This document shows positions 59,155-64,000 of a DNA stretch of 64,000 bases, piece by piece. The position numbers and the translations under genes are program-made. A model generated the notes under the pieces. The model was not told where the DNA came from, did no database searches, and was given only the letters and a program-made list of their open reading frames with translations. Source of the DNA: Fibrobacter succinogenes (GTDB taxonomy: Bacteria > Fibrobacterota > Fibrobacteria > Fibrobacterales > Fibrobacteraceae); contig CACXMH010000004.1 of assembly GCA_902768715.1 (NCBI GenBank), positions 1 through 64,000 of the forward strand. The letters are read 5' to 3'. Within the stretch, counting starts at the first letter, position 1, and each line of letters starts with the position of its first letter.

Positions 59155-60281
59155 TCACCTTCCTCGGGTTTCAATCGTTCCAGCACGCCTTCCAGGTTCG
59201 GCATTTCTACCGAATCGGGAGCGGCCTGCATCTGGCTATCCCTGGTCTTTTGCATCAGGAGCGCCCCTGTTTCATCTACAGAGGTTTCGTTCCTGCCAAA
59301 GAACGCAAGGGCGACCAGAACCAACACAATCAAAATAAATAGACAAGCCCCAAAATAAAAGCCTTTTTTGCCCTTTTTCGGAGAATTTCTAGAATTCAAG
59401 AAGGGCAAATCCGCTTTTTCGAGAGTTTTTGTCTCGTTTTTTTGCAAAATCTCGGAAATTCTTTGGCCAAAGATTTCCAGGGCGTGGGCCAGCTGAACCC
59501 CTACACCGCCATGCTTTTCCAAGGCGATTTCCAGCAGTTCGTCCAGCTCTTCCAGGTCTTCTAGGCGGGCATCCGGGCTGGGCTGTAGAAGCCCTTTCCA
59601 GAGAGGCTCCAGCAGGGACAAGTCTTCGGGAGAAAGGCTGACTTTTTTCGCCTGGATTTTTTCCAGAAGGGAAAGCCCGATTTTTTCGGGACCCAGGTTT
59701 TCCATAGCCCCGCGAATTTGTTCAAAAGTTTCGCCTTCAAGCAACGGCTCTCCTGCAACCCAGAAGTACAGCAACGCACCAAGGCTGAACAGGTCCGACT
59801 TTTCGGAGGGGGCAGTTCCCGAAAACCGCTCAGGAGCAGAATAATGCAACGCACCAGGCCCGACGATTCCAAAGTCCATCAGTACAGGAGACGCTGAACG
59901 GTCAAAGAAAACGTTGGAGGGATTGATGTCCCCGTGGGAAATCCCCGCCCTGCGCAAGACTTGCAAGGCCGCCACAATTTTCCGTAAGGAATGGAGGGCC
60001 ACACCGAGGGGCATGGGGGAAAGCTCTTTCGAGGAAACCCCATCGACATAGTCATAGACGATGTAGGGCCTCCCCTCCACCGCTCCCGATTCCAGGATGC
60101 GGTAAACACCCGGCACGTTCAGCTTCTGGAGCTTTTCGATAACCGAAGCGTCATAAGAAACGCCTGCATTGTACCACTTGAAGCTGTAGGTCCTGGAAGA
60201 TTCTCCCTGGACCTTATAAATGCAAGCCTCGCCTCCCTGGTGAATAAAGCTCGCCGATGTAAAGGAACGGACCAAATCCAT
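59151..60281 (-). CDS. Membrane-bound Ser/Thr kinase-like protein
   Basis: 376 residues. Protein-kinase fold with a loose glycine loop HQGGEACIYKVQGE, the Lys in YSFKWYN, catalytic loop SHGDINPSNVFFD (HGD rather than HRD), and metal-binding MDFGIVG, then HYSAPERFSG and SDLFSLGALLYFW. The kinase ends at about 245; a membrane helix at about 312-332 (YFGACLFILIVLVLVALAFF) puts a 40-residue tail outside. HGD is common in choline- and small-molecule-kinase-like families, so the substrate might not be a protein. It overlaps the sigma-54 activator gene, so a signalling link is likely. No discoidin-like ectodomain, unlike the kinase at 38446. Confidence 0.82.
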   Translation of the reverse strand: MDLVRSFTSASFIHQGGEACIYKVQGESSRTYSFKWYNAGVSYDASVIEKLQKLNVPGVYRILESGAVEGRPYIVYDYVDGVSSKELSPMPLGVALHSLRKIVAALQVLRRAGISHGDINPSNVFFDRSASPVLMDFGIVGPGALHYSAPERFSGTAPSEKSDLFSLGALLYFWVAGEPLLEGETFEQIRGAMENLGPEKIGLSLLEKIQAKKVSLSPEDLSLLEPLWKGLLQPSPDARLEDLEELDELLEIALEKHGGVGVQLAHALEIFGQRISEILQKNETKTLEKADLPFLNSRNSPKKGKKGFYFGACLFILIVLVLVALAFFGRNETSVDETGALLMQKTRDSQMQAAPDSVEMPNLEGVLERLKPEEGE

Positions 60282-60980
60282 CTACAGCTTTCCCGATTCT
60301 AACATGGACTTGAGGGAATCTTCGGCGACGGCGGTCCAGTGCCTGAGCGCCCTGCTGGTCGAATCCCGCTGGAGGCCCATGGACCAGATGTCCCAGGCCG
60401 CCGGAACGTCTCCTTCGTTCCAATACAGGTTTCCAAGGTTCACGTAGGCCGACATGAAGGTAGAATCCCTGGTGATGGTATAGATGTAAATGTCCTTGGC
60501 TTCGTCCGTGCGGCCCAGGTTTTCAAAGATAAGGGCCTTCAGGTTGAAGCTGTAGAAATTGCCGGAGTCAAGAGCAATGGAGCGGTCCAGCAAAGGGAGC
60601 ACGTTGGCCCTGGAATTTTCGGACAGAGTTGCCCGCGAAAGGTAAAACAGGCTGTTGGAATAGGCCTCTCGAATCGAAGCCGTGCTATCGACGTTCCAGA
60701 GAATCCGGAACTCGGCCACCGTACGCTCCCAAAGCGGAAGCGTCTGACCATCCAGTTTCTCTTTTTCTTCGGCGATGGCGTAATACGAAAGGGCCAGTCC
60801 GTAACGGGCGTCCCTGTCCAGGGGATTTTCATCTAGCGCTTTTGAAAAATTGACAACGGCACGGTCATAGTCGCCTATGCGCAAGGCATCGTTCCCGCGG
60901 GAAACCATATCGCCCCTGCAGGCAAAAAGAAAGAACGCCGAAACAAGGAGAGCGGCTATTTTCAGTGACCTACAAGCCAT
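60282..60980 (-). CDS. TPR-repeat lipoprotein
   Basis: 232 residues. Lipoprotein signal MACRSLKIAALLVSAFFLFA with lipobox Cys in FACRGD. At least four TPR-like repeats: GNDALRIGDYDRAVVNFSKA, ARYGLALSYYAIAEEKEKLD, FYSFNLKALIFENLGRTDEA, AYVNLGNLYWNEGDVPAAWD. Likely a periplasm- or outer-membrane-facing protein-binding scaffold. It ends directly before the kinase-like gene, so the TPR, kinase and activator genes form one operon. Partner unknown. Confidence 0.85.
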   Translation of the reverse strand: MACRSLKIAALLVSAFFLFACRGDMVSRGNDALRIGDYDRAVVNFSKALDENPLDRDARYGLALSYYAIAEEKEKLDGQTLPLWERTVAEFRILWNVDSTASIREAYSNSLFYLSRATLSENSRANVLPLLDRSIALDSGNFYSFNLKALIFENLGRTDEAKDIYIYTITRDSTFMSAYVNLGNLYWNEGDVPAAWDIWSMGLQRDSTSRALRHWTAVAEDSLKSMLESGKL

Positions 60981-61024
60981 GTTATCAATATATAAAAATT
61001 CCTTGAAAAAGTCCTTTTGGAGTA

Positions 61025-61057
61025 CGAAAAGTCCCGGAGGGGCTCCCTCCAGGACTT
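61025..61057 (-). terminator. Terminator of the carbohydrate-binding lipoprotein gene
   Basis: Minus-strand AAGTCCTGGAGGG AGC CCCTCCGGGACTT hairpin followed by TTCG. It separates that gene from the TPR operon. Confidence 0.7.
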
Positions 61058-61101
61058 CCGTGATGTCAAAAGTATGGGGATAGGTTTTGCTTTTCAGGAC
61101 A

Positions 61102-63090
61102 TCACTTGTAATAGTAGGTCATGCCGTTGGCCAGTTCCACCGTACTCATGGAACCCACATCTACGGAGGATACGCTGGAACCGACGTCATTGCTGAACAC
61201 AATCATGCTGCCCGAAACGCTGGGCTTAAAAGCCGCCTTGTTCGAGCCGTAGGCCGTGCCCGCCGTGAAGGAGACGGAGTTGCAGTTCACCATGCTTTCG
61301 GTCTGGCTCCCGAACCCGAGCAGGACACCTCCCGTCACAGAAATTCCAGAATCCGTATCGATAATGCCGCCGCTCATGTTGGTAGAGCAAGAACCGCTTG
61401 TGCTGCCACCCTGGCTTCCGGGCCTGCTTCCGCCTGGGCCACCGCCCATGCCACTGCCGGAACCCAGTTCCAGAATCACCACGCCGCCGCTCATCTTGAC
61501 AGAGCCGTTGGCATCCAGCACGTCCACGTCGTTACCGGCGGCATAGAGGTAATGGTATCCGCCGTAGATTTCGATATACCCTACGGACTTGGAGGCCGCG
61601 CCCCCGCCACCAGGGCCACCCCGCTGGGAGCCGCTTGCGGTACTGCCGTCTGCGGAGCCTCCGGCTGCGTTCCAACCGTCGTCACTTGTAGTTACGGCCG
61701 TCTTTCCGCCCTTGGCGATAATGTACCAGCCTTCAAAACCCTCTACCGCCTTGGTCACGTTCACAATTCCGTTGTTAATCATGAGGGTAGAGTCCGCATG
61801 GACTCCGTCGTCACCGGCGGAAACGGTGGTTTCGCCGCCGTTGAAATAAACGTTCATGTTGGAATGGATGCCGTCGTCGCTTGCGGTCACGTTCACGATA
61901 CCGGCGTTGATGTAAATCAGGTTGTCAGAAACGATTCCCTTGCCACTGGACTTGACCGTAATCTTGGGCGTAGAAACGGAATCGGCCAGAAGCAGGTAGT
62001 TGTAGGCCTGGATACCGTCGTCACCTGCGGTAATGTTGAACTCGCCTCCCGTAATGACAATCTTTCCCTTGGTATTGTCGGTCACGGAACCCTCATCCTC
62101 CCCTTCGTCACTCTTGATCCCGTCACCATTTGTAGCCTTGATCGTGTAGATACCGCCCTCGATATCCACAGAACCCTTGCCCTTGATGGCGTTGTTCTTG
62201 GCGGTCACATTCATGGTGGGCACATCCTTGATTCGCAAGTCGTTGGTGGTATGGATTCCATTGTTGTAATTGCCGGTCACCGTCAGTTTTCCGTTGCCCT
62301 TGAAGGTGATGTCGTCCTTGGCATAGATGGTTGCCGAAGTGGTATCTTCCTTAGCAGAACCATTCTTGGTGTATTTCCAGATGGTGGTGCGGGTAGAAGC
62401 GTCGGCAAGCTTGTTTTCTGTGCCATCTACCAGCATAAAGAACACCTTTTCGGCGCTCTGCACATAGAAGGGAGCTTCGGAGGCACTTGTCAAATCCAGG
62501 CTGTTCAGGTAGAGGTAAACCAGGGCATCTGTACTGGCGGCCACCACCACCTGGAAATTACTGGACTTGCCGGAGAGGTAGTAATTGCCGGCACAGCTGA
62601 TGGTCGCCATTTTCTTGTCGTTGTCCACGGTAACACAGGAATTCCCGTCGTTTTCAACAGAAAGGCCCGACTCGCTAAAGGTGAGTTTCAGATCGCCCTC
62701 GGCTTCCTGGTAGGTGACCGCCTCAGTCACCACCTGCTCGATAACTTCTTGGCTAGAAGTCGGGTCGTAAACGTTGTCGTTTCCGGACGTGGCGGACTTG
62801 CCCGAAGCGCTGGACTTTCCGGCTACGGTGGCGGCACAATCGCTTGCATTTGTAGTCTGGGAGCCATCGCTGCAGACATAGACCGTCGTGGTCGTAGAAT
62901 CGGAAACCCCGCTTGTGCATTCAGCTGCACTATTGACAACACTTCCGTCGTTGCAAGTATAGGTGGTCACCTCTTCAGTTGTGGCGATTCCGTCGTCTTC
63001 TGAAGCCGAAGTGGTGGTATTGTCGCTACAGGCCGCCAACAGGGCAGCTGATACGATAGAAATTGGACAAATGAGATTCTTGATATACAT
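61102..63090 (-). CDS. Carbohydrate-binding Cthe_2159-type lipoprotein
   Basis: 662 residues. Lipoprotein signal MYIKNLICPISIVSAALLAA with lipobox AAC. A Ser/Thr-rich linker with two short Cys-containing repeats (TYTCNDGSVVNSAAEC and VYVCSDGSQTTNASDC) follows. The bulk (about 130-660) is the DUF4353/Cthe_2159 beta-helix: INAGIVNVTASDDGIHSNMN, VSAGDDGVHADSTLMINNGI, IVITGGEFNITAGDDGIQAY. Cthe_2159 binds acidic carbohydrates such as polygalacturonate and also cellulose. Low-complexity Gly/Ser loops (GSGMGGGPGGSRPGSQGG) interrupt it. Probably displayed on the outer membrane to hold plant polymer, in keeping with a fibre-degrading lifestyle. Single gene. Confidence 0.88.
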   Translation of the reverse strand: MYIKNLICPISIVSAALLAACSDNTTTSASEDDGIATTEEVTTYTCNDGSVVNSAAECTSGVSDSTTTTVYVCSDGSQTTNASDCAATVAGKSSASGKSATSGNDNVYDPTSSQEVIEQVVTEAVTYQEAEGDLKLTFSESGLSVENDGNSCVTVDNDKKMATISCAGNYYLSGKSSNFQVVVAASTDALVYLYLNSLDLTSASEAPFYVQSAEKVFFMLVDGTENKLADASTRTTIWKYTKNGSAKEDTTSATIYAKDDITFKGNGKLTVTGNYNNGIHTTNDLRIKDVPTMNVTAKNNAIKGKGSVDIEGGIYTIKATNGDGIKSDEGEDEGSVTDNTKGKIVITGGEFNITAGDDGIQAYNYLLLADSVSTPKITVKSSGKGIVSDNLIYINAGIVNVTASDDGIHSNMNVYFNGGETTVSAGDDGVHADSTLMINNGIVNVTKAVEGFEGWYIIAKGGKTAVTTSDDGWNAAGGSADGSTASGSQRGGPGGGGAASKSVGYIEIYGGYHYLYAAGNDVDVLDANGSVKMSGGVVILELGSGSGMGGGPGGSRPGSQGGSTSGSCSTNMSGGIIDTDSGISVTGGVLLGFGSQTESMVNCNSVSFTAGTAYGSNKAAFKPSVSGSMIVFSNDVGSSVSSVDVGSMSTVELANGMTYYYK

Positions 63091-63227
63091 TTTAAGCTCC
63101 TTTCCTATAAAATTATTTAGAAAAGGAGCTTAATTGGGGCGTTTTTTTGACTTTTTTAAAAAACTGATTTTTTTATTCGGAACTTTTTGTTCCGTTCGCA
63201 ACGAATGGTTCCAAAATATTCGAAAAG

Positions 63228-63256
63228 CAAAAGGCCCCCTCGCGGAGGCCTTTCAG
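63228..63256 (-). terminator. Terminator of the Lys/Ala-rich small protein
   Basis: Minus-strand AAAGGCC TCCGCGAGGG GGCCTTTTG hairpin with a short T-run. Confidence 0.75.
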
Positions 63257-63273
63257 TTTCTACAAGAAACAGA

Positions 63274-63591
63274 TTACTTGGCAGCGAATTTCTTGGAAGC
63301 AGCCTTGACCTTGGGGTCGTTCTGGGCTTCCTTGATCTTCTGCTTGATGCCGTCCTCGATAGACTTCTTGAGCTTGGCGGCGAGGGCGGGGAAACGTTCT
63401 TCCAGAGAATCGCTAAATGCAGCAGGCTTTTTGGCAGGAGCGGCACCACCCTTGCGGCGGGCATCGGCGGGGCGCTTCTTCTTGGCACCAGCAGCCTTGG
63501 CGGCGGGAGCCTTCTTTTCCTGAGACTTTTCTTGGGATTTTGTTTCCTGAGGTTTGGTTTCTTGTGTTTTGACTTCGGTTTCTTCTGCCAT
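63274..63591 (-). CDS. Lys/Ala-rich small basic protein
   Basis: 105 residues. The N-terminal 60 are of low complexity (QETKPQETKSQEKSQEKKAP, AAKAAGAKKKRPADARRKGG, AAPAKKPAA), like the Lys/Ala-rich tails of bacterial histone-H1-like proteins. The C-terminal 45 form an amphipathic helical segment (SLEERFPALAAKLKKSIEDG; KIKEAQNDPKVKAASKKFAA). It may bind DNA, RNA or ribosomes. A TATCTTTG -10-like box lies about 35 bases upstream, and AAGAGGTACATT gives the ribosome-binding site. Single gene. Confidence 0.75.
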   Translation of the reverse strand: MAEETEVKTQETKPQETKSQEKSQEKKAPAAKAAGAKKKRPADARRKGGAAPAKKPAAFSDSLEERFPALAAKLKKSIEDGIKQKIKEAQNDPKVKAASKKFAAK

Positions 63592-63657
63592 AATGTACCT
63601 CTTGGAAAATGTTAACTTGACGGGCCAAAGATAGCATTTTTTCTTTGGAAATGCAAG

Positions 63658-63672
63658 TTAGGGGCTAAGGGA
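63658..63672. repeat. Short TAGG-type remnant
   Basis: gttaggggctaaggg directly after the mnmG stop (minus strand); the smallest of the TAGG-type tracts. Confidence 0.4.
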
Positions 63673-64000
63673 TTAGGATTTAGATCTGTTATTTTCCAGC
63701 CAGTGATACAACATGGTGATGTCGGCGGGGCGCACTCCCGGGACCCTAGACGCCTGCCCGAGGGTCATGGGCTTCACGGCATTCAGGCGCTGGCGGCTTT
63801 CGATGCTGATAACCCCAACCTGCATAAAGTCCAGGTCGGCAGGGAGCTTCACGGACTCCATCTTTTTCTGTTCCTCAATTTCCTTGGACTGCCTCTCCAG
63901 GAAACCAGCGTAAATCTCTTCGGCATACAGGAACCACTGGTCCCGACGGGGAATGTTCCGCGCCGGAAGGGCGGTCTCGAACAGGCGTTCGGGGTCGATT
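63673..64000 (-). CDS. mnmG: tRNA 5-carboxymethylaminomethyluridine-modifying enzyme MnmG, C-terminal part
   Basis: With MnmE it modifies U34 of several tRNAs. Only the last 108 residues are in the window; the gene continues beyond the right edge. The C-terminal domain reads EEIYAGFLERQSKEIEEQKK, VKLPADLDFMQVGVISIESR, RQRLNAVKPMTLGQASRVPG and VRPADITMLYHWLENN, matching the conserved tail (LPxDxDYxxVxGLS...RPxTLGQASRxxGVxPADI). The internal Met at 63861 is not the start. Confidence 0.95.
   Translation of the reverse strand, partial: IDPERLFETALPARNIPRRDQWFLYAEEIYAGFLERQSKEIEEQKKMESVKLPADLDFMQVGVISIESRQRLNAVKPMTLGQASRVPGVRPADITMLYHWLENNRSKS

Overview
This window looks like chromosome from a member of Fibrobacterota (Fibrobacter or a close relative). 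The main clues are a Fibrobacter succinogenes major paralogous (FISUMP) domain protein at 41.4-42.5 kb, large secreted proteins with InlB-type and GLUG-like repeats and a shared C-terminus resembling Bacteroidota-style sorting tails, -10 boxes of the form TANNTT(TG), and many short palindromic intergenic repeats. Most of it is ordinary housekeeping chromosome. No tRNA, rRNA, CRISPR array, transposase or phage gene was recognised by eye.

Layout. 0-1.9 kb: 5' part of gdhA, two identical 20-bp inverted repeats, and an NrnA-like DHH phosphoesterase. 2-13.9 kb (minus strand): an accessory locus with three large secreted proteins, three very short peptide genes with a KKEYxxPE leader-like start, a nucleotidyltransferase (PF14907 type), an HPr-kinase-like ATPase and a SipW-like peptidase. 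14-24.8 kb: nudC, a 2446-residue repeat adhesin-like protein, and a gene pair with an M23 peptidase. 25-30.9 kb: lipoprotein, trpB2, nitroreductase, metG, MauE-like membrane protein. 30.9-40 kb: broken Nudix gene, outer-membrane barrel, MMPL/RND transporter, aspartate-type aminotransferase, FHA-ABC transporter and Ser/Thr kinase. 40-52 kb: yraN, YrdC/YciO protein, FISUMP protein, purU, pyrE, lipoprotein and barrel pair, DEAD-box helicase, map, dgt, proB. 52-64 kb: rapA, GYF/RDD protein, murA, sigma-54 activator with a kinase and a TPR lipoprotein, a Cthe_2159-type carbohydrate-binding lipoprotein, a Lys/Ala-rich small protein and the 3' end of mnmG.

The most interesting region is 2-13.9 kb. 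Two of the big secreted-protein genes are each followed, within about 6-9 bases, by a peptide gene of 38-47 codons. One peptide lies just ahead of three overlapping or abutting genes for a nucleotidyltransferase, an HPr-kinase-like protein and a peptidase. The first two accompany phosphorylated (paeninodin-type) lasso peptide clusters. The lasso cyclase, RRE and transglutaminase-type protease are absent, so this may be a different kind of modified-peptide system tied to surface proteins. All three secreted-protein promoters, and one lipoprotein promoter elsewhere, carry a GTGA-N6-TCAC (CRP/FNR-like) palindrome centred about 90 bp upstream of the predicted transcription start. This suggests co-regulation.

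Functions are assigned from motifs and remembered family features only. No database search was run.
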